Below, piece after piece: positions 8,227-17,740 of a stretch of 44,553 nt of DNA. Position 1 is the stretch's first letter, and each line of letters opens with the position of its first letter. This stretch comes from DASZXJ01 sp035545895 (GTDB lineage: Bacteria > Planctomycetota > Phycisphaerae > Tepidisphaerales > Tepidisphaeraceae). Where the stretch lies: positions 1 through 44,553 of the forward strand of contig DASZXJ010000061.1 in NCBI GenBank assembly GCA_035545895.1. The letters are read 5' to 3'. Position numbers and translations under genes: made by a program. Below the pieces are notes generated by a model. It was not told the origin of the DNA. It made no database searches and saw nothing but the letters and a program-made list of their open reading frames with translations.

Positions 8227-8400
8227 AAACGCCAGAAGTATCCGGCCATCGCCAGATGCCGGGTTCAGGTTGTAAAAAATTAAATAGTCGGTCCGTGCCG
8301 CCTACAGCCCGTTACAGGGATCGGGAATGCCCCCGAGTTCTTTGGCCGGTCGGTTTGGCACGCAGTGTTCTCGCGGATAGTCCGCGGGTTATGGATAGGC

Positions 8401-10212
<1,812 letters not shown>

Positions 10213-10215
10213 TCG

Positions 10216-10425
10216 ATGAACCCGAAAGAAATCGAGGAACTTCTGCAACGCGAACCGTTCCTCCCGTTTCGGATCTTTGTAACGAACGGAGACAAGGTTG
10301 ATATTACTCGAGCCTTAAGCGTCGCTGTGGGACGCAACGGGTTGTTTATCGTGCTTCCCGATGACCGCTGGAAGTGGATTCCGCTGCGACATGTATCGAG
10401 CGTGGAAACATTGCAGGCAGCGTAG
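10216..10425 (+). CDS. Small conserved protein coupled to rpoD
   Basis: This is a 69-residue protein, MNPKEIEELLQREPFLPFRIF..., with an alternating beta pattern (FRIFVTNGDKVDI, GLFIVLPDDRWKWIPL). There is no signal or membrane segment. It begins 3 bp after the rpoD stop, and the 3' end of rpoD (GTGAGG) supplies its Shine-Dalgarno, so it is translated together with the sigma factor. Short proteins of this style (…PFRIFVTDG…LPLRHV) are common in planctomycetes and other phyla without assigned function. An intrinsic terminator lies 19 bp downstream. Confidence 0.8.
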   Translation: MNPKEIEELLQREPFLPFRIFVTNGDKVDITRALSVAVGRNGLFIVLPDDRWKWIPLRHVSSVETLQAA

Positions 10426-10443
10426 TCGAAAGAACCAAGAACC

Positions 10444-10477
10444 GGCGTGGTCAGCTTTGCTGACTACGCCTTTTTTT
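10444..10477 (+). terminator. Intrinsic terminator ending the rpoD operon
   Basis: A 12-bp stem, GGCGTGGTCAGC / GCTGACTACGCC (one G-T pair), with a TTT loop is followed at once by seven T. It ends the rpoD-small ORF unit. The core GGTCAGC...GCTGAC is the same palindrome as at 11068-11090, and the stop codon of the decayed transposase on the opposite strand lies inside it. Confidence 0.85.
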
Positions 10478-10982
10478 GCGCTCATACCGAGCATAAGGAA
10501 CATCTTCAAGAAACGCCTTGAGTTCAACCGCGCGCCGGACTGCAACATCGATATCAATGTTGACGCGAGTGTGAGGATAATCCCAGTAATCATGCACAAT
10601 TCCCGCGCGAATTGCCTGAAGTTTCGTATATCGAAATGCCCGACTTGCCTGTAGAGAATCCCGAATACATCCATCGAAGTAATCCCTGTTACCTCGCTCC
10701 CTTCAAAAAGGGCACATGCTTTACACCAATCTCCTTGCAGACCATCCACGCGATTGAACCATGCAACTTGCGCATCATCTGTCCCAATTGCTCGCCATCG
10801 CGCAAATAACCGAGCGTGTGATAGTGGTTATCGAGCAAGGAAGTAATCCATGGTACAAATCCATGAAGCCTTGTGTAATGATCAAACCGATCCCAGAAAA
10901 TGAGTTTCGCTCTTTCGGAGTTAAACGCTCGAAATCCGCCCCTTACTTTTGACGTGATGAAATAAACCGAATTATCACGATA
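10451..10982 (-). pseudogene. Frameshifted HUH (Y1/IS200-like) transposase relic
   Basis: Conceptual minus-strand translation gives SVYFITSKVRGGFRAFNSER, then LHGFVPWITSLLDNHYHTLG and YLRDGEQLGQMMRKLHGSIA, ending in a stop at 10689-10691. A one-base shift restores GNRDYFDGCIRDSLQASRAF, then RYTKLQAIRAGIVHDYWDYP and VPYARYERKKRRSQQS-stop. NHYH holds the HUH histidines and RYTKLQAIRAG the region of the catalytic tyrosine. Together this is a complete Y1/REP-associated-type transposase split by a single-base indel near 10690; the start is also lost. It is flanked by GGTCAGC-type palindromes at 10444-10470 and 11068-11090. The reading frames on the plus strand here look spurious. Confidence 0.85.
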
Positions 10983-11067
10983 TCAATGTTCGAAACGGTG
11001 CTTTCCGTTGTAAAACTCCTTCTTTGTATAAGAGCTTTTTCGAAAGCCTGACATTTTTGACCTTTCA

Positions 11068-11090
11068 CATGGTCAGCAAAGCTGACCATG
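11068..11090. repeat. REP palindrome flanking the transposase relic
   Basis: CATGGTCAGC-AAA-GCTGACCATG is a perfect 10-bp stem. It shares the GGTCAGCnnnGCTGACC core with the hairpin at 10444-10470 on the other side of the decayed transposase. The pair therefore looks like the cognate REP sequences of that transposase. Confidence 0.75.
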
Positions 11091-11100
11091 CCGCAGGAGG

Positions 11101-11128
11101 ATAACATATACCGACATGAGGCTATAAT
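11101..11128 (+). promoter_or_regulatory. Promoter for asnS
   Basis: A perfect -10 box TATAAT lies at 11123-11128. A weak -35, ATAACA at 11101-11106, is 16 bp upstream. A GAGGGAA Shine-Dalgarno follows at 11144-11150, a few bases before the asnS ATG. Confidence 0.55.
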
Positions 11129-11154
11129 CTTCGGTATTTTTACGAGGGAAAATA

Positions 11155-12555
11155 ATGACTGACGCATCGGTTTTGGATGCTCTTCGTGGAAAAATTCCTG
11201 TTGGTTCGCAAGTGAGCGTCAAGGGCTGGCTGCGTACGCGACGCGATTCCAAAGGTGGGTTTTCGTTCTTGGCAATCAATGATGGATCGTGCTTTGATTC
11301 CATCCAAGTTGTCGCGCCAAATACGCTGGTCAATTACACGTCGGAAATCGTTCACGCGACGACCGGGGCATCTGTGATCGCGACCGGCACGCTTGTTCAA
11401 TCGCAGGGTAAAGGGCAATCGTTCGAAATTCAGGCCAGCGACGTGAAGATCGTCGGGCTGGTCGAAAATCCGGATACGTATCCGATTCAACCCAAGCCGC
11501 ACACGATGGAATATTTGCGGCAAGTTGCGCACCTTCGTCCCCGAACCAATACATTCGGCGCGGTCACGCGCGTGCGCCACTGTCTGAGCATGGCAATCCA
11601 TCGCTATTTCAACGAGCACGGCTTCTTCTGGATTCACACGCCCATTGTCACTTGCTCCGATTGCGAGGGGGCAGGCCAGATGTTCAAGGTGAGCACGCTG
11701 GACCTGGCCAACATGCCGCGCACGCCCGAGGGCAAGATCGATTACGCGCAGGACTTTTTCGGCAAGCCCGCCAACCTCACCGTGTCCGGCCAACTCGATG
11801 TCGAAACCTACTGCATGGCCATGAGCAAGGTGTATACGTTTGGCCCGACGTTTCGCGCGGAGAATTCGAACACGCCTCGTCACCTGGCGGAATTCTGGAT
11901 GATCGAGCCGGAAATCGCCTTTGCCGACCTCAGGGCCGACGCCGACCTGGCTGAATCGTTTCTCAAATACATCTTCAAAGCCGTCTTGAACGAACGCCAG
12001 GATGACCTGAAATTCTTCGCCGAGCGAATCGACAAGGAATGTATTTCGCGATTGGAAAAATTCGTCGATTCCAGTTTCGAGCGAATCACCTACACCGACG
12101 CCATTTCCGTTCTGGAAAAGAGCGGCAAGAAATTCGAATTCCCAGTCAAATGGGGCATCGATCTACAGACCGAGCATGAGCGATACCTAACCGAAGAACA
12201 CATCGGCCGGCCCGTGGTGGTGATGAATTATCCCAAAGACATCAAGGCCTTTTACATGCGCATGAACGATGACGGCAAAACCGTGGCGGCCATGGATGTG
12301 CTGGCGCCGGGCATCGGTGAAATCATCGGCGGCAGCCAGCGCGAAGAACGCCTCGACATGCTCGACAAACGCATGGACGAAATGCATCTCGATAAACAGG
12401 CCTACTGGTGGTACCGCGACCTGCGAAAGTACGGCACCGTGCCTCACGCCGGTTTTGGCTTGGGATTTGAACGAACGATGATGTACGCCACCGGCATGGC
12501 CAATGTACGGGATGTCATCCCCTTCCCGCGCACGCCGGGCAATGCGGAGTTTTAA
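11155..12555 (+). CDS. asnS: Asparaginyl-tRNA synthetase
   Basis: This 466-residue class IIb synthetase charges tRNA-Asn with asparagine. The N-terminal OB-fold anticodon-binding domain (VSVKGWLRTRRDSKGGFSFL) precedes the catalytic core. The latter has class II motif 2 (FGPTFRAENSNTPRHLAEFW, with the asparagine-type ENSNT) and motif 3 (GFGLGFERTMMYATGMANVR). The IHTPIVTCSDCEGAG motif 1 region is AsnRS-type rather than AspRS-type. The length matches the family. It has its own promoter and Shine-Dalgarno and is transcribed alone. A GCCACGAAG-type inverted repeat separates it from the convergent phosphatase gene. Confidence 0.97.
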   Translation: MTDASVLDALRGKIPVGSQVSVKGWLRTRRDSKGGFSFLAINDGSCFDSIQVVAPNTLVNYTSEIVHATTGASVIATGTLVQSQGKGQSFEIQASDVKIVGLVENPDTYPIQPKPHTMEYLRQVAHLRPRTNTFGAVTRVRHCLSMAIHRYFNEHGFFWIHTPIVTCSDCEGAGQMFKVSTLDLANMPRTPEGKIDYAQDFFGKPANLTVSGQLDVETYCMAMSKVYTFGPTFRAENSNTPRHLAEFWMIEPEIAFADLRADADLAESFLKYIFKAVLNERQDDLKFFAERIDKECISRLEKFVDSSFERITYTDAISVLEKSGKKFEFPVKWGIDLQTEHERYLTEEHIGRPVVVMNYPKDIKAFYMRMNDDGKTVAAMDVLAPGIGEIIGGSQREERLDMLDKRMDEMHLDKQAYWWYRDLRKYGTVPHAGFGLGFERTMMYATGMANVRDVIPFPRTPGNAEF

Positions 12556-12573
12556 TTCTCCGAAGAAATCCGC

Positions 12574-12679
12574 AGAGCCACGAAGGCACGAAGGAAGGAC
12601 ACGAAGTTTTCACGAAGAAGAAATGGATTATTTTTCCCTCTTCGTGCTTTCTTCGTTCACTTCGTGTCTTCGTGGCTCT
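12574..12679. repeat. GCCACGAAG-type inverted repeat, copy A
   Basis: A roughly 106-bp element with arms AGAGCCACGAAGGCACGAAG and CTTCGTGTCTTCGTGGCTCT, enclosing a more variable centre. It fills the gap between the convergent asnS and the phosphatase gene, where the long hairpin may also stop transcription. Related copies are at 28276-28378, 29968-30072, 36783-36887 and, as a variant, 43434-43569. Confidence 0.8.
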
Positions 12680-12683
12680 TCTC

Positions 12684-14834
12684 CTAACTATTTCTTCGAA
12701 TTGCTACGAGCGTGATATCGTCGCTCTGCTGGCCGTTCTGGTATTTGTTCAATTCCTCGACCAGCTTGGCGCAGATGCCTTCGACGGGATATTGGCTGTA
12801 TTTAGTCAGGAGTTTTTCCAAGCCTGAATCGCGGAGCATTTCGTTGCTGGGTGCGCGGGCTTCGGTGACGCCATCGGTGTACAGCACCAAGGTCTGGCCG
12901 GGCTCGATCTTGTCTTTGCGTTCCTCGAATTGCCAATCATCGCCGACCGGGTTCACGCCCAGCAGCGCACCGGTGACTTCGCCAAACTGTCGTGGCGGCT
13001 GGCCGGGTGAAAACAGGTAAGGCCTCGGATGCCCGGCGTTCACATACGCGATTTCGCCGGTCTTCGTGTCGTATTGCGCCAAAAACATCGTGACGAACAT
13101 CGAATCGGCGCTGTCCTGCACGAGCATGGCATTGGCTCGCTCGGCAATCTGCCGGGGCGACATCCCTTCGGTCGCGAGATTGCGAATGATCGTGCGCGTC
13201 ACCGCCATGACCAGGGCGGCCGGCATTCCCTTGCCCGCGACATCGGCGATGGCAATCATCAGCTTGTCGTCCGGCGTGAAGAAAAAGTCATAGAAATCCC
13301 CCGCCACTTTCTTTGCCGGAACATTCAGGGCATACAAATCGAATTCCGATCGCTGTGGAAATTGTCGCGGCAGCAGGTCGGTTTGAATCTGCCGGGCAAT
13401 GCGGAGTTCCGATTCGACATTCTGCCGGGCCGCGGTCTGTTCGGTCAAGGCGGCCACGTGCGCCTTGAGCTGGTGCGTCATCGTGTTGAACGCATACGCC
13501 AGTTGCCCGAGTTCATCACGACTGGAGACGCCGCGCACCTGGGCATCGAGGTTGCCGGCTGCCAATTGCTGCACGGCCCCCGCGAGCTTTTCGATCGGGC
13601 GCGATACGCGAATCGAAACCAGCGTCGTCACAATGAGCAGCAACACCAGTCCGCCGAGCAAATAAAATGCGCGATCGCGCAAGCGCGCGATGGTCGGCGT
13701 CATCACCGAAGGCTCGGCGATGGCAGCAGTAACAACCCAATCGGTCGCGGCGATCGGCGCGAACGCAACCCAGTAATTCTCTCCCGCCATCGTTTCGGGA
13801 ATCAAACCGGGCACATCGTGCACGAGATGCACGTGAATGGCCGTGTTTTCACCTTCCAGCGATGACTGAAGATTTTCCGCCAGATCGGGATAATTGTTGG
13901 CCTTGGCCCACTCGATGATCGAAGGGCCCGCATCGCGAGCGGAAGATGGCGGAGAAATTATCTTCCCGGAACTGCCGATCATGGTGAATTCGCGCACTGC
14001 GCCGTTTTGCAAAAGATATGGAATGGTCGTCGGCCCCGTTGAAGGCCCGGGGCCGAATCCTTCGCCGGGCGGAGGGGCTTCGCCCGGAGGACCGTCTCCG
14101 CGCGGACCGCCGGGGCCACGCCCCCGATTGCCCATCGGTCCGACATCCGCGCGCGGAAGATTGGTATTGGCCAGCGAACCGACGACGCCGATGACCTTAT
14201 CCCCGCTGATGATCGGAACCGAATATGTCGCCCGCGGGATCTGCATGCCGCGAATCAGATGAGGATCGCACCAGACAGGCTTGCGTTCTTCGACGGCCCG
14301 GGCGTAGGAAGGATCGCTGTAATCAAATAGTGCAAAGGGAAGAATCTGAGGAACCGTAGCGGAGAAGACTCCCCGTCCCGGCCCGCCTCGCCCTTGTCCG
14401 GCTCCGCCCCGTCGCGCTTCGACAAAATCGCGCAATGGGCCGCCTCGGCCGCCGCCTCCTCCGCCACCTTGCACGCGATAAGCCGCAGGCAAACCTGCCG
14501 ATGACGCAAATTGCGGATCGAAAACAACGAACAAAAAGCTATCGGGCTGTAGCGCCGGGTGCGCGCGATTCCATGTGGCCAGCAGTTGCTCGGGACTGCC
14601 TGGCGGATTACGTTCAATCACCCCCGCCACCGCAGCGGTCACCACTTCAACCGAGGTAAATCGTTCGTTCAGCCAATTGGCGCGGCTTTGCGCCAGTTCC
14701 GTCACCGTCTGCTGCATCTGCTGCGTCGCCAGTTCCTTGCCTCGGGAATAATCCCACCAAAGCAGGCCCAAATAGGTGACGAGCAGCGTAATGCCGATCG
14801 AGAGAATGAATTTCCAGCGGATCGAGAGTCGCAT
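12684..14834 (-). CDS. RsbU/SpoIIE-type phosphatase with HAMP and periplasmic sensor
   Basis: This is a 716-residue signalling protein starting MRLSIRWKFILSIG. Longer in-frame starts run into the neighbouring divergent gene and add no domain. Membrane segment 1 is at about 8-27 and segment 2 is LLGGLVLLLIVTTLVSI. The periplasmic region between them carries two very glycine-rich stretches, about 123-156 (seven Gly in a row) and about 226-262 (collagen-like GPxG). HAMP follows (RPIEKLAGAVQQLAAGNLDA), then a short coiled coil, then a PP2C/SpoIIE domain with VAGDFYDFF, IADVAGKGMPAALVMA and VLYTDGVTEAR. The domain type dephosphorylates serine or threonine on an anti-anti-sigma-type partner. No such partner is in the window. 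Confidence 0.9.
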   Translation of the reverse strand: MRLSIRWKFILSIGITLLVTYLGLLWWDYSRGKELATQQMQQTVTELAQSRANWLNERFTSVEVVTAAVAGVIERNPPGSPEQLLATWNRAHPALQPDSFLFVVFDPQFASSAGLPAAYRVQGGGGGGGRGGPLRDFVEARRGGAGQGRGGPGRGVFSATVPQILPFALFDYSDPSYARAVEERKPVWCDPHLIRGMQIPRATYSVPIISGDKVIGVVGSLANTNLPRADVGPMGNRGRGPGGPRGDGPPGEAPPPGEGFGPGPSTGPTTIPYLLQNGAVREFTMIGSSGKIISPPSSARDAGPSIIEWAKANNYPDLAENLQSSLEGENTAIHVHLVHDVPGLIPETMAGENYWVAFAPIAATDWVVTAAIAEPSVMTPTIARLRDRAFYLLGGLVLLLIVTTLVSIRVSRPIEKLAGAVQQLAAGNLDAQVRGVSSRDELGQLAYAFNTMTHQLKAHVAALTEQTAARQNVESELRIARQIQTDLLPRQFPQRSEFDLYALNVPAKKVAGDFYDFFFTPDDKLMIAIADVAGKGMPAALVMAVTRTIIRNLATEGMSPRQIAERANAMLVQDSADSMFVTMFLAQYDTKTGEIAYVNAGHPRPYLFSPGQPPRQFGEVTGALLGVNPVGDDWQFEERKDKIEPGQTLVLYTDGVTEARAPSNEMLRDSGLEKLLTKYSQYPVEGICAKLVEELNKYQNGQQSDDITLVAIRRNS

Positions 14835-14910
14835 CGGTCTCCGAGATAACGATTGTACATGCACAGCCTCTGCATTACATAGTTGCCGGACTTGATAGAA
14901 TTCGTCCCAC

Positions 14911-16284
14911 ATGCAGGCGGAAAAATTGCCAGTCCTCAATGACGACGCCAAATCCGGCTCCAGGCTAACATTCTCAGGCGAAGGGATCGCGTTGACGCTG
15001 GCGGCCGGGCTGCTCGGATTGACTCTGGAAGTCACCAGCGGCTTTTATTCGCCGGTTGGAATTACACTTCTTGGGCTCTCCTTTGTAGCGTGCGCCGTGG
15101 CTGTGCTTTGGCGACCTTCATGGAAAATTCAGGAAAGTCATGCCCGTATCCTGCTCGCGAGTATCGCGTGCGCACAACTGATCGTCCTGCTTTGCCGACA
15201 GCCCCGAAAGGATTTGTTCGACATAGCAAACATCGCGATCGCGGTCGCCGGTTTGATATTGATTACGTTCGACGGGCGCCGGGCTTCAATCGCAGGATTT
15301 TTGATGTTGCTGGCGGCATTTGCGGGATTGGGCATTCATCGGCTGCGCAATGTGCCGCGTCCAAACATCGATGTTTTTATGTTTCACGTGGATTCGGCCG
15401 AGGCTTTGCATCACGGCGAAAATCCATATGCGATCACCTTTCCCGATTTTTACGGTCCGAGCGGCGATTGGGTTTACGGGCCCGGCATCGTGCGCAATGG
15501 ACGATTGCAATTCGGTTATCCCTATCCGCCTCTGACATTGCTGCTGGCCAGCGCGGGATATCTGCTCCTGGGCGATCCTCGATATGCGATGCTTTTGGCA
15601 ATGATGGTCGCCGCGATTTTCATCGCTTTAATGCGTCGCGACCGCATCGGGATGCTGGCGGGCGCGATTCTGCTGTTCACCCCGCGATGTCTGCTGATTT
15701 TGGAAATGGCCTGGACCGAGCCTTTGAGCGTAGTGCTGCTGGCGATGACGATTCTTTCAATATACCGGCAGTCACGATGGACGCCCTTTTGGTTTGGATT
15801 GCTGATCGCATCGAAACAATATCTTGTCGCGGCGATTGTTCTGATCTTGCTCGTGCCCCGGCGTGAATCACGCCGGGCTCAATGGAGCGATCTACAGTTC
15901 CTTGTTATCGGATGCGCGGTTGCGCTGGCGGTTACTTTACCAATCGCGGCATGGAATTGGGATGCGTTTATGTATTCCGTCGTCAAGCTTCAATTCCATC
16001 AGCCCTACCGGCATGATGCGCTGAGCTTTCTCGCGCGGTGGGGATCGAACAAACCCGATTGGCAAGGTCCGTTTTGGTTGGCGTTTGCCACACTGGCAAT
16101 CGCGGTGGCTGGGTGTATCTGGCGATTGCCGCGTTCGGCGCAGAATTTCGTCGCGGCTTTTGCGCTGTGCTTCTTCGCGTTCTTTGCGTTCAATAAGCAG
16201 GCGTTTGCGAATTATTATTACCTGGTGCTGGGGGCAATCTGCTGCGCGATCGGGTCGGCAAGCTCCAGCGCTGATGAGATTTGA
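14911..16284 (+). CDS. Multi-pass membrane protein, GT-C glycosyltransferase-like (paralogue 1)
   Basis: This encodes 457 residues with about ten or more predicted membrane segments. The loop after the first segments carries RPNIDVFMFHVDSAEALHHG and ENPYAITFPDFYG, then FGYPYPPLTLLL. An acidic loop plus NPY motif of this kind is seen in GT-C/GT87-type (DUF2029) polyprenol-dependent mannosyltransferases. The C-terminus ends in KQAFANYYYLVLGA. The next gene is a clear paralogue with the same motifs in the same order, 16 bp downstream, so this is a tandem duplication. The likely role is transfer of a sugar from a lipid carrier in envelope glycan synthesis; the substrate is unknown. Confidence 0.75.
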   Translation: MQAEKLPVLNDDAKSGSRLTFSGEGIALTLAAGLLGLTLEVTSGFYSPVGITLLGLSFVACAVAVLWRPSWKIQESHARILLASIACAQLIVLLCRQPRKDLFDIANIAIAVAGLILITFDGRRASIAGFLMLLAAFAGLGIHRLRNVPRPNIDVFMFHVDSAEALHHGENPYAITFPDFYGPSGDWVYGPGIVRNGRLQFGYPYPPLTLLLASAGYLLLGDPRYAMLLAMMVAAIFIALMRRDRIGMLAGAILLFTPRCLLILEMAWTEPLSVVLLAMTILSIYRQSRWTPFWFGLLIASKQYLVAAIVLILLVPRRESRRAQWSDLQFLVIGCAVALAVTLPIAAWNWDAFMYSVVKLQFHQPYRHDALSFLARWGSNKPDWQGPFWLAFATLAIAVAGCIWRLPRSAQNFVAAFALCFFAFFAFNKQAFANYYYLVLGAICCAIGSASSSADEI

Positions 16285-16300
16285 CCGATAACCCTTGCAG

Positions 16301-17740
16301 ATGAACGCAGGACTATCGGCCAAGAATGCCGCCCTTTTGCTGGCGGCGGCGCTGCTCGGAATCACGCTGCAAATGACCGGCGGAATGTATTCCGCCTTTG
16401 GCGTGGGCATGTTGATGATTGCATTCGCAATCGCCGTATGCGGCATGTTCATCCCGGGCAAGGGATTGAGCCCGAATCCATCGCGATTGTATTTGTTGGG
16501 CTTGGTCTTCCTGCAGTTGTTCGCGATGTACTTCACGCCATCGGATGAATCGCTGGCCATCGCAAAAGAGCCCACCCGGACTTTTCACGCGGCCGCGATC
16601 ATCGTCGCTGCCATGGCGACCATTCTCGTCGCCAAGGGATCACGCAAAATCGCGCTGGCAGGGTTTTTGTTATTGCTCGCCACCGCCGGTGCCATCGGCA
16701 TCTGGCGAATTCGCACCGTATCCCAGCCTTTTATCGACGTTTTTTTCATTCAGACCGAAGCCGCTGATTCACTATCACATGGCCAAAACCCATATGCGAT
16801 GACTTTCAAGGATATCTACGGCGCCAATGCCCCTTATTACGCCCCCGGCATGATTAAGGATGGGCGCGTGCAGTATGGGTATCCGTACATGCCCCTTTCG
16901 CTGATGGTTGGATCGGTATCGCACTGGCTTTTTGGCGATCCGCGATATGCGTATCTCATCTCAATCATCGCGACAGCCATCATGATCGCGATGATCCGTC
17001 CCGATTCGCTTGGCATGCTCATGGCCACGCTGTTTCTGTTCACGCCTTCGAGCTTTCACATCATTCAGACTTCATGGGTCGAACCATTGTCGGCCATGCT
17101 GCTGATTGCGACCGTGCTGAGCGCCATTCGCTGGCCGAGGTTGATGCCGATTGCGTTTGGCTTGCTGCTGGCGTCCAAGCAATACTTGCTGGCGGGAATT
17201 GGGCTCGCCCCGATGTTTGGCCGTCGTGACAAATGGTCGGTGGCCGGCGTCGCGACATTAACCGCGTCCATCGTCACCCTGCCACTGGTGTTGTGGGATA
17301 TCAAGGCCTTTCTTCACTCAGCCGTTGCGCTCCATATGACCATGCCCTATCGCCCGGATTCACTGAGCCTGGTGGCCTGGTGGGGTTTTGGCCAAAAGGG
17401 TTGGGCACCGCCGTTCTGGTTGTCGTTTGCTGCGTTAGGTGCTGCAATGACATGGAGTTATCTGCGAATTCGTAAAGGCACATTTGGCTTTTTGCTCTCG
17501 TTTGCGTTCTGCTTTTTCACCTTCATCATTTTGAGCAAACAGGCGTTTTTGAACTACTACTACCTGATCGTCGCAGCCGCCTGTGCTGCCGCTGCCTTGG
17601 AAAACTACACCTCATCCTCAGCATCTGCCGATAAGACTTTATCGGACCATGCGCGCATTCTGTCTGCCTATTCTCTGCATCCTGTTGATGACTTCGGCCC
17701 TGCTTGCGCAGCCCGCGGGGGTCAGCCGGGTCTTGCGTAA
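16301..17740 (+). CDS. Multi-pass membrane protein, GT-C glycosyltransferase-like (paralogue 2)
   Basis: This encodes 479 residues from ATG 16301. It parallels the preceding gene throughout: QPFIDVFFIQTEAADSLSHG and QNPYAMTFKDIYG, then YGYPYMPLSLMV, WVEPLSAMLLIATVLS, KQYLLAGIGL and KQAFLNYYYLIVAA. The proposed GT-C-like function is the same. Its C-terminus is about 40 residues longer than that of paralogue 1. The extension (DKTLSDHARILSAYSLHP...) is read from the first 92 bp of the next gene in another frame, suggesting that the original stop was lost and translation now runs into the neighbour. It is probably an operon with both flanking genes. Confidence 0.75.
   Translation: MNAGLSAKNAALLLAAALLGITLQMTGGMYSAFGVGMLMIAFAIAVCGMFIPGKGLSPNPSRLYLLGLVFLQLFAMYFTPSDESLAIAKEPTRTFHAAAIIVAAMATILVAKGSRKIALAGFLLLLATAGAIGIWRIRTVSQPFIDVFFIQTEAADSLSHGQNPYAMTFKDIYGANAPYYAPGMIKDGRVQYGYPYMPLSLMVGSVSHWLFGDPRYAYLISIIATAIMIAMIRPDSLGMLMATLFLFTPSSFHIIQTSWVEPLSAMLLIATVLSAIRWPRLMPIAFGLLLASKQYLLAGIGLAPMFGRRDKWSVAGVATLTASIVTLPLVLWDIKAFLHSAVALHMTMPYRPDSLSLVAWWGFGQKGWAPPFWLSFAALGAAMTWSYLRIRKGTFGFLLSFAFCFFTFIILSKQAFLNYYYLIVAAACAAAALENYTSSSASADKTLSDHARILSAYSLHPVDDFGPACAARGGQPGLA

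Noticed and set aside
8341..8386. Promoter for rpoD (TTGGCA, TAGTCC)
   Set aside because: The -10 match is poor and overlaps a hairpin; not strong enough to list.
10361..10749. Plus- and minus-strand frames in the rpoD-asnS gap
   Set aside because: They run across the transposase relic in other frames and show no family pattern; the relic's own two frames explain the sequence.
15090..15866. 258-residue plus-strand frame within the first GT-C-like gene
   Set aside because: Arginine-rich out-of-frame translation typical of a shadow; the other frame has the membrane segments.
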